A DNA stretch of 64,000 bases, taken from the NCBI RefSeq assembly GCF_002735645.1, contig NZ_PDZG01000011.1, positions 21,851-85,850 on the forward strand. Direction: 5' to 3'. Below the pieces are notes generated by a model that saw nothing but the letters and a program-made list of their open reading frames with translations, searched no databases and was not told the DNA's origin. The position numbers and the translations under genes were made by a program. Positions 1 through 10,349 of the stretch are shown piece by piece. Origin of the DNA: Iodobacter sp. BJB302 (GTDB lineage Bacteria > Pseudomonadota > Gammaproteobacteria > Burkholderiales > Chitinibacteraceae). Numbering within the stretch: the first letter of the stretch is position 1; each line of letters starts with the position of its first letter.

Positions 1-396
1 AGGCAAATCCGGCGTAACGGTTAATACGCCGTTTTCTAATTCCCAGCGCAAATCAACTTGTTTACTCATCCGCTCTAATATTTGCGGCAGCGTCTGATTG
101 ATGGCATTTAATGTAACATTGCCACTTACTCCGGCATGCACATCCACATTTATTCTGGCATCCCGGCCAAGAGCAAATAAAATTTCATTTACAGGCACCT
201 GATGCACCACGACGCTATAGGTAGCCGTTTTAGCAGCAGGCTGCGGTTTAGGTAAAACAGGCATTGCACTGACCGGTTTTGGAATCTCAGAAGAAACGGC
301 TTTAGCTTCTAAATGGCGGCCAGTTTCCATCTCCAGGCCCGATTGACCGGCGCAGGCACTGAGCAAGAAAACCAGAATTAAAATTTGCCACCGCAT
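1..396 (-). CDS. mshL: MSHA pilus secretin MshL, N-terminal part (runs off window)
   Basis: The 132 codons present encode a lipoprotein signal peptide ending in a lipobox (LLSAC, residues 11-15), then a Pro-rich linker and a region (about 50-130) that looks like the small secretin/TonB short N-terminal domain (VHQVPVNEILFALG...). This is how MshL/PilQ-type outer-membrane secretins begin; the pore domain would lie left of the window. I chose the ATG at 396; an in-frame ATG at 420 would add eight residues and still leave a signal peptide. It lies 149 bp downstream of an mshM-like gene on the same strand, supporting MSHA rather than type II secretion. The call rests on the N-terminus and context only. 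Confidence 0.6.
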   Translation of the reverse strand, partial: MRWQILILVFLLSACAGQSGLEMETGRHLEAKAVSSEIPKPVSAMPVLPKPQPAAKTATYSVVVHQVPVNEILFALGRDARINVDVHAGVSGNVTLNAINQTLPQILERMSKQVDLRWELENGVLTVTPDLP

Positions 397-545
397 TATT
401 GAGCACTCATACAGAAACATCTGCTGTTTGATAGCCGGGTCAATACATCATCAGGCCAGCCATTTAAGTTCGGCATGAAATAATTTATAGAATGGAATAA
501 TTAATAATTCCTGATTAATAGCTTATCTCTGCTATTTATTCACGC

Positions 546-1856
546 TTACAAATTCCACAATTCGTCCCGCATCCCTCCCACTGTGCGCAAAATAGGCTTA
601 TTTTTTCTGAGTGATTCCGGCAGACTGGCCATTGCAGCTTTGGCACTGTTTTTATCAGGAAAAAGGCCATAAACCAGGCCCCAGCCTTTACTGCCCCTGA
701 CTTCAGCGGGGTAAATTAATAATTGCTCATGGGGTAATAACAAAGCGGCCTGTGCCAAGAATTTTTCTAATTCAGCCGTTTTGGATTGAGAAGTCACCAG
801 CAGCATAACCGCCGTATCACTCGCCTCAGCCCGATTCATTTTTTGCCTGGATTCAGTCAGTTTTTGCCGCAAAGCTGCAGTAAGCGGCAAATCCGGGGCC
901 AGGGCTTCCGGGCTGCTGGCTAATGCCAGAGGAGCCGATGCCACAATCACTTGTGCCGGTGGGTTTGCGGCTTGCATCAGGCCAGCCCACACACCTCCGG
1001 CCAGCCCTACAGACAGCACAATCCATCCCCATCCAGTGCGCTTTTTAACTGGTTTGAAAGCGCTGTCTTTCACCGCCGCGCTTACATGCTTTGCTGTAAT
1101 TGAATGCTGGCTCTGGCAAAATGCAGCCATTAAAGCTTTATCCGCCAAAATATTTATCCGCCGGGTTAAACCTTCCGAAGCGCGGTAAATAGACGACAAA
1201 GCCTCGGCTTGAAATAACTCTGGCCCACGATACCCAGCCGTGCGCATCCGAAAATCGATATAAGATTCAATATCTTTTGCTTTAAGTGGCGCCAGCTGAA
1301 ATACATGGGTAATCCGCTCGCGTAATTGGCGTAAATCCTGCCTGGCCAAACGCGCGTCCAGCTCGGTTTGCCCAAACAACACAATTTGCAATAATTTGTG
1401 GTGCCCGTGATCCAGATTTGAAAGCAGCCTGACAGCCTCCAGACTTTCTGTTGGCATGGCATGGGCTTCATCGATCAGAATGACCACCTGCCGCCCTGTG
1501 GCAAAGCGCTCGAGTAAGGCTGCCTGTAAATCCCTGACTCTGCCACTCGTGTATGTTGCATCGCAGACTATGCCCAGATCGTCAGCAATCATCCGCATTA
1601 ATTCATCCGGCTTCATGGCTGGGTTCGCGATATAAACGCTGTCCACACTGGCGGGTAAACGCTCCATCAATACCCTGCACAGCATAGTTTTGCCACTTCC
1701 GACTTCCCCCGCCACTTTAACCAAGCCTTCTCCTGCTAGGACGGCATAAATCAAGGCATCCAGAGTAGCGCCCCGTTCAGCCCCGACAAAGAAAAACTCA
1801 GGGTGTGGCGTAATCCGGAAAGGTGGTTCGTTTAAGCCAAAGTGTTCCAGATACAT
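546..1856 (-). CDS. mshM: MshM/ExeA-type AAA+ ATPase with C-terminal SPOR-like domain
   Basis: 436 residues. The N-terminal MYLEHFGLNEPPF opening, Walker A (GEVGSGKT, about 48-55) and Walker B (VVILIDEAH, about 123-131) are typical of the ExeA/GspA/MshM AAA+ family, cytoplasmic ATPases tied to secretin assembly. One membrane span lies near 275-295 (WGWIVLSVGLAGGVWAGLM). The periplasmic tail, about residues 345-436, has the pattern of a SPOR peptidoglycan-binding domain (GWGLVYGLFPDKNSAKAAM). Together these suggest a protein that energises or positions the secretin through the cell wall. It lies upstream of the secretin gene, the reverse of the usual Vibrio mshL-mshM order. Confidence 0.75.
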   Translation of the reverse strand: MYLEHFGLNEPPFRITPHPEFFFVGAERGATLDALIYAVLAGEGLVKVAGEVGSGKTMLCRVLMERLPASVDSVYIANPAMKPDELMRMIADDLGIVCDATYTSGRVRDLQAALLERFATGRQVVILIDEAHAMPTESLEAVRLLSNLDHGHHKLLQIVLFGQTELDARLARQDLRQLRERITHVFQLAPLKAKDIESYIDFRMRTAGYRGPELFQAEALSSIYRASEGLTRRINILADKALMAAFCQSQHSITAKHVSAAVKDSAFKPVKKRTGWGWIVLSVGLAGGVWAGLMQAANPPAQVIVASAPLALASSPEALAPDLPLTAALRQKLTESRQKMNRAEASDTAVMLLVTSQSKTAELEKFLAQAALLLPHEQLLIYPAEVRGSKGWGLVYGLFPDKNSAKAAMASLPESLRKNKPILRTVGGMRDELWNL

Positions 1857-2284
1857 TGATGATCCTGTCTATGGATGAACGCTTGCTTTCATACTAGTAC
1901 GAGGATTCAGTAAAAATTAAACAAATATCTGGACGGACAGATCTTCGCATTAGCGCAGTAAAACGCCGCAGGGTGAGCGCTACAGCTGCAATACTCATCA
2001 GTCGTTAAATAAAGCGGGGATTAAATTGACAACCAGCAGGAATAAATACGATAGAAATGTTGTTTTTTCGTGTGTTTGCATGCCGTTTTTGGAGGGTTTA
2101 TCAGGGCGAAAAACAAGAGAATTGGGGCTGATTTGGCGACAACAAAGGCGATACAAGACTTGCCGTGACAAGCCAGCTTTGCTGCATGGCAATAATTCCA
2201 TACATTTTCATACAAAGTTAACCTACCTGATCAGGCCAGACACACCTACAATACCCCCTTTTTATGCCAAGAGTATCGTGCACC
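1857..2284. other. Divergent intergenic region between mshM and mlaF
   Basis: 428 bp without a convincing gene. It must hold the promoters of the minus-strand msh genes and the plus-strand mla operon. A TACAAT hexamer near 2254 could be a -10 for mla, but no good -35 stands at the right distance. Short open frames here lack ribosome-binding sites and protein-like composition. Confidence 0.4.
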
Positions 2285-3094
2285 ATGCCTTCCTCGCTGG
2301 TTCAGTTTGAGAATGTGAGCTTTGCTTACGGTGAACGTCCGGTGCTTACCGATGTCTCGCTGAGCATCAAGCCCGGCCAGGTGGTCGCCATCATGGGTGG
2401 ATCCGGCTCGGGCAAAACCACCATCCTCAAGTTGATTGGCGGGCAAATTCAGCCCCATCTGGGCAAGCTGACCGTTGCCGGAGAGGATGTGGGCAGGATG
2501 AACGAGGCCAGTCTTTACAAAATGCGTAAAAAGCTGGGCATGTTGTTTCAGTTTGGCGCGCTTTTTACTGACTTATCTGTATTTGATAACGTGGCGTTTC
2601 CGCTCAGAGAGCGCAGCAATCTGCCCGAATCCATGATCCGTGATTTGGTGCTGATGAAACTGAACGCCGTAGGCTTACGGGGCGTCAGTGATCAGATGCC
2701 ATCAGAGTTGTCCGGCGGTATGGCAAGACGCGTGGCACTGGCAAGGGCAATTGCACTTGACCCTGCTGTAATGCTTTATGACGAGCCATTTACGGGTTTA
2801 GATCCCATTTCGCTCGCCACTATCGGCCAGCTGATCCGTAATTTAAATGATGCCCTCGGCACGGCATCGGTAATTGTGACGCACGATGTTGAAGAATCGC
2901 TGTCGATTGTGGACTACGTCTATTTTCTGGCTGACGGAAAAATTGTTGCCGAAGGCACGCCAGAGCAAGTTCGTTCATCAACACACCCTTTTGTAAAACA
3001 GTTTATCAATGGGGAAACAGACGGCCCTGTGCCTTTCCACAAACCCGCTGTCCCCTATGCCAGCGATCTGGGATTGGAGCCACCCTGTGCTTAA
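2285..3094 (+). CDS. mlaF: Phospholipid ABC transporter ATPase MlaF
   Basis: ATPase of the inner-membrane MlaFEDB complex, which moves phospholipids between the inner membrane and the periplasmic carrier MlaC. Walker A (GGSGSGKTT, about residues 39-47), the MlaF-type signature LSGGMARR and Walker B with DEPFTGLDP are all present; about 269 residues, the family length. I start at the ATG at 2285, which has AAGAG upstream; an in-frame ATG at 2264 would add seven residues without a clear ribosome site. First gene of a tight operon mlaF-E-D-C-B-A. Confidence 0.95.
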   Translation: MPSSLVQFENVSFAYGERPVLTDVSLSIKPGQVVAIMGGSGSGKTTILKLIGGQIQPHLGKLTVAGEDVGRMNEASLYKMRKKLGMLFQFGALFTDLSVFDNVAFPLRERSNLPESMIRDLVLMKLNAVGLRGVSDQMPSELSGGMARRVALARAIALDPAVMLYDEPFTGLDPISLATIGQLIRNLNDALGTASVIVTHDVEESLSIVDYVYFLADGKIVAEGTPEQVRSSTHPFVKQFINGETDGPVPFHKPAVPYASDLGLEPPCA

Positions 3095-3881
3095 TTATTT
3101 ATTTAACGCCATCTCAAAATTTGGCCGGCCGTTCAGCAACATCATCATCAAGCTGGGCTTTGCCTGCCGCTTTATGCTGGCTATCCTGCGTCATTCCCCT
3201 ACCTCCTTGCTCAGATTTCAGCTTACAATGCGTGAAATATGGTTTGCGGGGGTGCTCTCTGTATTGATTATTTCGGTATCAGGCCTGTTTGTAGGCATGG
3301 TATTGGCCCTGCAAGGCTTTGATACGCTGCAGCGCTTTGGTGCAACCGAATCGCTGGGCATTTTAGTTGCACTGTCTTTGGTCAGAGAGCTGGGGCCTGT
3401 GGTGGGTGCTTTGCTGTTTGCCAGCCGTGCGGGCTCGGCCATTACCGCAGAGATCGGCTTGATGAAAGCCACAGAACAACTGGCGGCAATGGAAATGATG
3501 GCCGTTAACCCCATCGCACGCGTTGTTGCACCGCGCTTCTGGGGCGGCGTGATCTCTATGCCTCTGCTTGCGGCCATGTTCAGCGCAATGGGTATTTTTG
3601 GCGGCTATCTGATTGGGGTAAAGCTGCTTGGGCTGGATGAAGGCGCTTTTTGGTCGCAAATGCAAAGCGCTGTGGATTTCCGCCAGGATGTTATCAACGG
3701 TGTGATCAAGAGCGTGGTATTTGGTATTGCCATCTCACTCATTGCGGTATTTGAGGGGTATGATGCGCCGCCCACTGCTGAGGGCGTGTCCGGTGCAACA
3801 ACCCGTACGGTTGTGACCAGCTCACTTGTCATTCTGGCGCTGGACTTTGTGCTTACCGCCTTTATGTTCAGAGGAGTTTAA
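3087..3881 (+). CDS. mlaE: Phospholipid ABC transporter permease MlaE
   Basis: Permease of the Mla system (MlaE/DUF140 family): several hydrophobic segments and the conserved stretches FVGMVLALQGF and LVRELGPVVGALLFASRAGSAITAEIG-like core. I start at GTG 3087, with GGAG at 3076-3079, giving 264 residues, the family size; the longer open frame from 3009 overlaps mlaF needlessly. The start overlaps the mlaF stop by eight bases, which suggests translational coupling. Confidence 0.93.
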   Translation: MLNYLFNAISKFGRPFSNIIIKLGFACRFMLAILRHSPTSLLRFQLTMREIWFAGVLSVLIISVSGLFVGMVLALQGFDTLQRFGATESLGILVALSLVRELGPVVGALLFASRAGSAITAEIGLMKATEQLAAMEMMAVNPIARVVAPRFWGGVISMPLLAAMFSAMGIFGGYLIGVKLLGLDEGAFWSQMQSAVDFRQDVINGVIKSVVFGIAISLIAVFEGYDAPPTAEGVSGATTRTVVTSSLVILALDFVLTAFMFRGV

Positions 3882-3945
3882 GAATTTCGGGATGGCCCGG
3901 CTTATGGCCGGTGCATCCGCTATTAAGTGTCTAAGGGGTATTAAA

Positions 3946-4413
3946 ATGAAAAGAGGCATGATTGATTTCTGGGTAGGTTTGTTTGCCGTTGCAGGCATTG
4001 CTGCCTTGCTGTTTTTATCTTTGCGCGTCAGCAGCCAGACCACTTTACCAGCTTCCGACAGCTACGAGCTTACGGCTAATTTCGACAATGTAGGCGGGCT
4101 TAAAGTGCGTGCACCCGTGAAAAGTGCCGGGGTTTTGGTTGGCCGTGTGAGTAGTATCACTCTGGATACAGAGCGTTACGTTGCACGGGTGAAGCTGGAC
4201 ATGGATAGCCGCTATCATTTCAGCAAAGATGCTTCTGCAGAAATCCTCACCTCAGGTCTCTTAGGTGAACAATACATCGGCGTTACATCTGGCGCAGACG
4301 ACAAAATGCTTCAGGCTGGAAATAGCTTCACCATTACTTCTTCAGCCATTGTGCTGGAGCAATTGATCAGCCGGGTGCTGTTTAACAAAGCAGAAACCGC
4401 TGCTGAGAAATGA
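3946..4413 (+). CDS. mlaD: MCE-domain lipid-binding protein MlaD
   Basis: 155 residues. A single N-terminal membrane anchor (about 8-28, FWVGLFAVAGIAALLFL) is followed by one MCE domain (about 38-120: YELTANFDNVGGLKVRAPVKSAGV). MlaD forms the periplasmic hexameric ring that receives lipid from MlaC. The ATG at 3946 follows AAGGGGT and gives the canonical MKRGMIDFWVG start; upstream in-frame starts are less likely. Lies 64 bp after mlaE. Confidence 0.93.
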   Translation: MKRGMIDFWVGLFAVAGIAALLFLSLRVSSQTTLPASDSYELTANFDNVGGLKVRAPVKSAGVLVGRVSSITLDTERYVARVKLDMDSRYHFSKDASAEILTSGLLGEQYIGVTSGADDKMLQAGNSFTITSSAIVLEQLISRVLFNKAETAAEK

Positions 4414-4442
4414 TCGTAAGCAATATCAATGGAGTACACAAA

Positions 4443-5045
4443 ATGAAAAAATGGATCCTTGCCCTCTCAATGGGTTTTATCGCCACCTGCAGCCTTGCCG
4501 CACCAGTTGAATCGCCAGAATTGATCGTAAAAAATGTCAGCCGTGATGTGCTGGAAATCATCAGAAAAAACGATAGGGATCAGCTGAAAGCCAGAGACTT
4601 AGTCGACACACGGGTTGCACCGCTGGCTGACTACAACCGCATGACTATACTGGCCGTCGGGCGCAACTGGAAAACAGCAACGCCGGAACAACAGCAAGCT
4701 TTAACACGCGAATTCCGTACGATGCTGGTTCGCACTTACTTCTCTGCGCTGTCTATCTACAAAAACGCACAGGTTGATGTAAAAGGCACTCGCGCGGGCA
4801 ATGACTCCAGTGAAATGGTTGTGCTGACCGAAGTCAGCCTGCCTGGCCAAAAGCCTATTCCGCTTGATTTCAGCTTTGAAAAAACCGATGCAGGCTGGAA
4901 AACTTACGACATCGCAGTTGATGGCATCAGTTTTATCAATAACAACCGCAATCAGTTTAATGCCATCATCCGTAAAGATGGCCTTGATGGCCTCATCAAG
5001 CAATTATCTGATCGTAATAACGCGCAGCGTAACGCCAGCAAATGA
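4443..5045 (+). CDS. mlaC: Periplasmic phospholipid carrier MlaC
   Basis: 200-residue MlaC/Ttg2D-family protein with a Sec signal peptide (MKKWILALSMGFIATCSLAA). MlaC shuttles phospholipids between MlaA at the outer membrane and the MlaFEDB complex. Start chosen at ATG 4443, which has GGAG at 4431-4434 at ideal spacing. Its last codons overlap mlaB by four bases (ATGA). Confidence 0.93.
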   Translation: MKKWILALSMGFIATCSLAAPVESPELIVKNVSRDVLEIIRKNDRDQLKARDLVDTRVAPLADYNRMTILAVGRNWKTATPEQQQALTREFRTMLVRTYFSALSIYKNAQVDVKGTRAGNDSSEMVVLTEVSLPGQKPIPLDFSFEKTDAGWKTYDIAVDGISFINNNRNQFNAIIRKDGLDGLIKQLSDRNNAQRNASK

Positions 5046-5317
5046 AAACCTTTCAGCCAGATGGTACGCTTACGCTTGAATCCGCAAGCCGCCAGCTCGC
5101 CACATTGCCCAGTCTGGGGCAAGGCGAGCAGCTGAATGTAGACTTAAGCCAAATCACAGCAGCAGATTCCAGCGCTGTTGCGCTGCTCTTACACTGGATG
5201 CGCACCGCCCAAAAGCAAGGGGCAGAATTGCAATTTTCTGGTGTGCCAGAGGGGCTGGCCGGTTTGATTCGCCTCTACGAAGTAGATGTTCTTTTACCAC
5301 TGAGTAAGCAGATATAA
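5042..5317 (+). CDS. mlaB: STAS-domain protein MlaB
   Basis: 91-residue STAS-domain protein, the small cytoplasmic subunit that binds and activates MlaF. The phosphorylatable-serine region reads ITAADSSAVALL, with the conserved Asp-Ser pair around residues 42-43. Coupled to mlaC by a four-base overlap. Length and order fit mlaB. Confidence 0.88.
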   Translation: MKTFQPDGTLTLESASRQLATLPSLGQGEQLNVDLSQITAADSSAVALLLHWMRTAQKQGAELQFSGVPEGLAGLIRLYEVDVLLPLSKQI

Positions 5318-5415
5318 ATTTTCTGCACCGATTGCACTGAGCGCTGTTCTATAAAGCAGCGCTCAGCTGCAAATCAGCCTAGAATATCGACCTTGCTCAC
5401 TTATTTACGACACAC

Positions 5416-6222
5416 ATGCGCCGTCTTTTTCCTTTTTTTGCCCTCCTGCTTGGCGCATGTGCGACGCCACAGAATAACTACGACCCTATCGAGCCTGTGA
5501 ATCGCGGTATTTATGCGGTTAACAACACGATAGATAAAGCCGTGGTTAAACCTGCAGCCGAAGCACACGAAAAATACTCTCCTGGCCCTGTGAAGCAGGG
5601 TGCGAGTAATTTCTTTGACAATATCGATGATTTCTTTGCATCGTTTGGTGCCCTGCTGCAAGGCAAAGGCAGCGAAGCGGGCCACAGCATGGGCCGTGTA
5701 TTGGTTAACACCACGCTGGGCATGTTTGGCTTAGTCGACTGGGCCAGCGATATGGGCCTGAAGAAAAGCGACGAAGACATCGGTCAGGCTCTGGGCAGCT
5801 GGGGAATAGGTTCCGGCCCCTATTTAATGATCCCTTTTCGTGGCCCAACCACGCTCAGAGACAGCAGCGATTTAGCTGTTCGCTTCTTTGCTGATCCATT
5901 AGATATCTGGGATGGTACCCAAGAGCTAAGTACACAAGTGATTCGCTATGGTGCATGGGGCATTGAGCAGCGCCGCCAACTGCTGCCGCTGGATCAGCTG
6001 GTTAATTCACAAGCTGACCCTTACGCCTATATACGCGATGCTTATCTGCAACGCAGATACTTCAGAGTATGGGACGGCAACCCGCCCAAGCCTCTGCAAT
6101 TAGGCCCGACAGACGAAGAGCTGGATGCAATTGATGCTGCGAAAGAGCAGCGTGCAAACGCATCTGCGGCAAGCGCACCTGCCAGCCTGCCAGCAAGCGC
6201 TGTTGCCGGGGTAGCCCCTTGA
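5416..6222 (+). CDS. mlaA: Outer-membrane lipoprotein MlaA (VacJ)
   Basis: 268 residues. Lipoprotein signal with lipobox LLGAC (about 12-16), then the MlaA hallmark YDPIEPVNRGIYAVN near residue 22 and the conserved GLVDWASDMGL / PYLMIPFRGPTTLRD core. MlaA sits with a porin and removes misplaced phospholipids from the outer leaflet. An Ala/Pro/Ser-rich tail (about 240-268) looks disordered. It follows mlaB by 98 bp and overlaps the next start. Confidence 0.93.
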   Translation: MRRLFPFFALLLGACATPQNNYDPIEPVNRGIYAVNNTIDKAVVKPAAEAHEKYSPGPVKQGASNFFDNIDDFFASFGALLQGKGSEAGHSMGRVLVNTTLGMFGLVDWASDMGLKKSDEDIGQALGSWGIGSGPYLMIPFRGPTTLRDSSDLAVRFFADPLDIWDGTQELSTQVIRYGAWGIEQRRQLLPLDQLVNSQADPYAYIRDAYLQRRYFRVWDGNPPKPLQLGPTDEELDAIDAAKEQRANASAASAPASLPASAVAGVAP

Positions 6223-7115
6223 GCGCAATTGTTTTTGAATCGGTAGCCAAGCAATTCGGCGATTTTCATGCACTAAAAGGCGTGAGCTTTACGGTAGAGC
6301 AGGGTGATTTTTTTGCCCTGCTGGGCCCCAACGGGGCTGGTAAAACCACGCTGATCTCTGCCCTGGCAGGCTTATCCCGGCCCACATCCGGGCATATTTC
6401 TGTGATGGGTTTTGATGTTCAGAAAGACTACCGCGAAGCCCGCCGTGCAGTAGGCATTGTTCCGCAAGAGCTGGTCTTTGATCCCTTTTTTACCGTACGC
6501 GAAACGCTGACATTCCAATCCGGCTATTTCGGCCTGCGCAATAATGGCGACTGGATTGACGAGATTCTCACCAACCTGGGCCTCACCGACAAAGCCAACA
6601 CCAATATGCGGGCCTTATCCGGCGGCATGAAGCGCCGTGTGATGGTGGCGCAAGCCCTGGTGCACCGCCCGCCCGTCATCGTACTGGATGAGCCCACCGC
6701 AGGTGTGGACGTAGAGCTGCGCAAAACACTGTGGGATTTTATCCGCCGCCTTAATAGTGACGGCCACACCATTGTGCTGACGACACATTATCTGGAAGAA
6801 GCCGAAACGCTGTGCAACCGCATCGCCATGCTTAAAAAAGGCGAGCTGATTTCCCTTGAAAACAAAGACACGCTGATGAGCCGCGGTGCGGCGCGTGAAT
6901 TGTTTATTAAAATCAAACCTGCCGTACTGCCAGCATCCCTTGCCCCTCTGCTGATTTGCGAACGTGACAACGGCTTTGAGCTCAAACTTGCAGACTGCAA
7001 AGATCTGGAAGCCATCCTCACCGAGCTCAGAAATAACTCGGTTCAGCTCAGAGATATCGAAGTAGGCAAGGCCGATCTGGAAACGATTTTTGTCGACATG
7101 ATGTCTGGCAGCTAA
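6219..7115 (+). CDS. ABC exporter ATPase (YadG-like)
   Basis: 298 residues, ABC-2-type ATPase: Walker A GPNGAGKTT (about 34-42), signature LSGGMKRRV, Walker B with DEPTAGVD, and a C-terminal accessory region. It begins with TTG at 6219, inside the mlaA stop (TTGA overlap), with GGGG just upstream; no in-frame ATG fits. Pairs with the permease that follows, as YadG/YadH do. The substrate is unknown; location suggests an envelope role. Confidence 0.88.
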   Translation: MSAIVFESVAKQFGDFHALKGVSFTVEQGDFFALLGPNGAGKTTLISALAGLSRPTSGHISVMGFDVQKDYREARRAVGIVPQELVFDPFFTVRETLTFQSGYFGLRNNGDWIDEILTNLGLTDKANTNMRALSGGMKRRVMVAQALVHRPPVIVLDEPTAGVDVELRKTLWDFIRRLNSDGHTIVLTTHYLEEAETLCNRIAMLKKGELISLENKDTLMSRGAARELFIKIKPAVLPASLAPLLICERDNGFELKLADCKDLEAILTELRNNSVQLRDIEVGKADLETIFVDMMSGS

Positions 7116-7166
7116 TTCGCCACCAGCACATCACTGCCCACACACCCTCTGCGACAAGAAGACACT

Positions 7167-7922
7167 ATGCAAGGTTTTTACACGCTGTTTTACAAAGAAG
7201 TACTGCGCTTTTGGAAAGTTGCTTTTCAAACCGTAGCAGCGCCTGTGCTCACTGCGCTGATGTACCTGCTGATTTTTGCCCATGTGCTCGACAGCCATGT
7301 AGAGCCCTATCCCGGCGTGCAATACACCGCGTTTCTGATTCCGGGCCTTGTAATGATGTCGGTGCTGCAAAACAGCTTTGCCAATTCATCCTCCAGTCTG
7401 ATTCAGTCAAAAGTAACCGGCAGCCTGATTTTTGCCCTTTTGCCACCGCTTTCACATATGGAGTTTTTCCTTGCCTATATGCTGGCAGCCATGGTGCGCG
7501 GGCTTGTTGTGGGTGCAGGTGTTTTAGTCGTCACCATGTGGTTTAACTTGCCGGCTTTTGCCCATCCGCTGTGGATTTTAGTTTTTGCGCTGACCAGCTC
7601 GGCACTGATGGCAGCCCTGGGCATCCTGGCGGGCATCTGGGCAGAAAAATATGATCAGCTGGCTGCATTTCAAAATTTTCTGATTATGCCGTTGACGTTT
7701 TTATCCGGCGTGTTCTATTCCATTCACAGCCTGCCTGCCTTCTGGCAGGGCGTATCGGCCTGGAACCCAATTTTTTATATGATTGACGGTTTTCGCTACG
7801 GCTTTTTTGGCGTAAGCGATGTATCGCCATGGCATGCTTTAGCCGTAGCAGCGCTTTCTTTAGTGATCGTTGGCAGCGCTGCCTATGCATTGATTAAATC
7901 TGGTTACAAATTAAGGCAATAA
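7167..7922 (+). CDS. ABC-2 type permease (YadH-like)
   Basis: 251 residues with about six membrane spans and the ABC-2 signature region FLSGVFYSIHSLPAFWQGVSAWNPIFYMIDGFRYGFFG near the C-terminus, typical of the YadH/NodJ permease family. Partner of the ATPase 51 bp upstream. The same pair stands between mlaA and ibaG in many betaproteobacteria. Substrate not deducible. Confidence 0.88.
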   Translation: MQGFYTLFYKEVLRFWKVAFQTVAAPVLTALMYLLIFAHVLDSHVEPYPGVQYTAFLIPGLVMMSVLQNSFANSSSSLIQSKVTGSLIFALLPPLSHMEFFLAYMLAAMVRGLVVGAGVLVVTMWFNLPAFAHPLWILVFALTSSALMAALGILAGIWAEKYDQLAAFQNFLIMPLTFLSGVFYSIHSLPAFWQGVSAWNPIFYMIDGFRYGFFGVSDVSPWHALAVAALSLVIVGSAAYALIKSGYKLRQ

Positions 7923-7926
7923 CCCC

Positions 7927-8168
7927 ATGACTCCCGAATCAGTACAAGCCTTGCTTACCGACCGCCTCAGCGCCACTGCGGTTGAAGTAACAGGCGATGG
8001 TCATCATTTTTATGCGCGTATCGCATCCCCCCGCTTTGAAGGCCTTGGTCTTCTCGCCCGTCACCGTTTAGTAAAAGACGCGGTTAAACCAGAGATTGAT
8101 TCGGGCGAATTACACGCCCTGTCGCTGGAAAAAACGCTCACGCCAGCCGAATGGGCAGAGCGTGTAGT

Positions 8169-8172
<4 letters not shown>
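7927..8172 (+). CDS. ibaG: BolA-family protein IbaG
   Basis: 81 residues, BolA fold with the conserved GDGHHFYARIASPRFEG and HRLVKDAV segments; the invariant His of the FeS-binding groove lies in LLARHRLVKDAV. IbaG/BolA proteins partner with monothiol glutaredoxins, and ibaG is classically next to murA, as here. Four bases separate it from the permease; its stop overlaps the next GTG. Confidence 0.9.
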
Positions 8173-9616
<1,444 letters not shown>

Positions 9617-9654
9617 GTAAAACCGGGCTCGCATAAGCTGCCAGGGTGAGAAAA

Positions 9655-9668
9655 CCCGCCCTGGCGGG
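9655..9668 (+). terminator. Weak hairpin after murA
   Basis: CCCGC (9655-9659) pairs with GCGGG (9664-9668) across a four-base loop, 38 bases after the murA stop. There is no T tract, so this is at best a weak or Rho-assisted end. Confidence 0.3.
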
Positions 9669-9778
9669 CTTAAACGCTCAGGCTGCTTTGCAAAAATACT
9701 TTTTCCTGGCCGCTTTGCGTAAGCAGACAGATTAGGGTAAAACCTAGCCTGCACATACACCGACCCTGGGACATTACC

Positions 9779-10183
9779 ATGCTGATTTTCAATCCCAAAC
9801 CTGCCCCGGAAGAACAAGACAATAAGCCACGCCTGCCTTCACAAAATGAAAAAGGCGCAGCCGCTTTAGCCCATCTTGCAGGCGTATTCTGGCTCCCCAT
9901 CCTGCCGATGGCGGTACTGGCCCTGATGATCCCCCTGATCGTGCTGCAATTTGCCCGTGTGCATTCTGACTATGTAGAGCAACACGCTATCAGCGCATGT
10001 AATTTTCAGCTGCTGATGGGCTGCCTGTACGCCCTTGCGATGCTGGCTGGCTTTATTGTGCACAGCCCGCTGCCACTTTGGTGGATTGCCATTGGCTCAG
10101 CTATTTTTGCCCTGTGGGAAGGCGCAAAAGCCATCAACGGCTGGCCATCAAAATACCCTGTCAGCCTGAAATTATTTAAGTAA
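9779..10183 (+). CDS. DUF4870-type membrane protein
   Basis: 134 residues. A polar N-terminal 25 residues is followed by about three hydrophobic segments with the DUF4870 pattern: LAHLAGVFW near the start, YVEQHAISACNFQL in the middle, then a span ending before FALWEGAKAINGWP. Function of the family is unknown. Sits alone between murA and hisG. Confidence 0.65.
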   Translation: MLIFNPKPAPEEQDNKPRLPSQNEKGAAALAHLAGVFWLPILPMAVLALMIPLIVLQFARVHSDYVEQHAISACNFQLLMGCLYALAMLAGFIVHSPLPLWWIAIGSAIFALWEGAKAINGWPSKYPVSLKLFK

Positions 10184-10349
10184 TCCAATAAACGCCCGCA
10201 CGCCCCCCGCCACAGAGATTTAATCTCTGAAACACGGGCTGGCGTGCTGCACGGGCAAAAATATGCAGTATCTGCGGCCTGTTCTCTGGCCTTCAGCCAG
10301 AGAGGCTGATTGCAATACCATTGCCACATTAAATCTACCGGACGTATTT

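Noticed and set aside
1..396. Type II secretion secretin GspD or type IV PilQ
   Set aside because: The adjacent MshM/ExeA-type ATPase and the lipoprotein N-terminus favour MSHA MshL, though only the N-terminus is visible.
2026..2310. 94-codon frame upstream of mlaF
   Set aside because: No ribosome site, poor composition, and it runs over the mlaF start.
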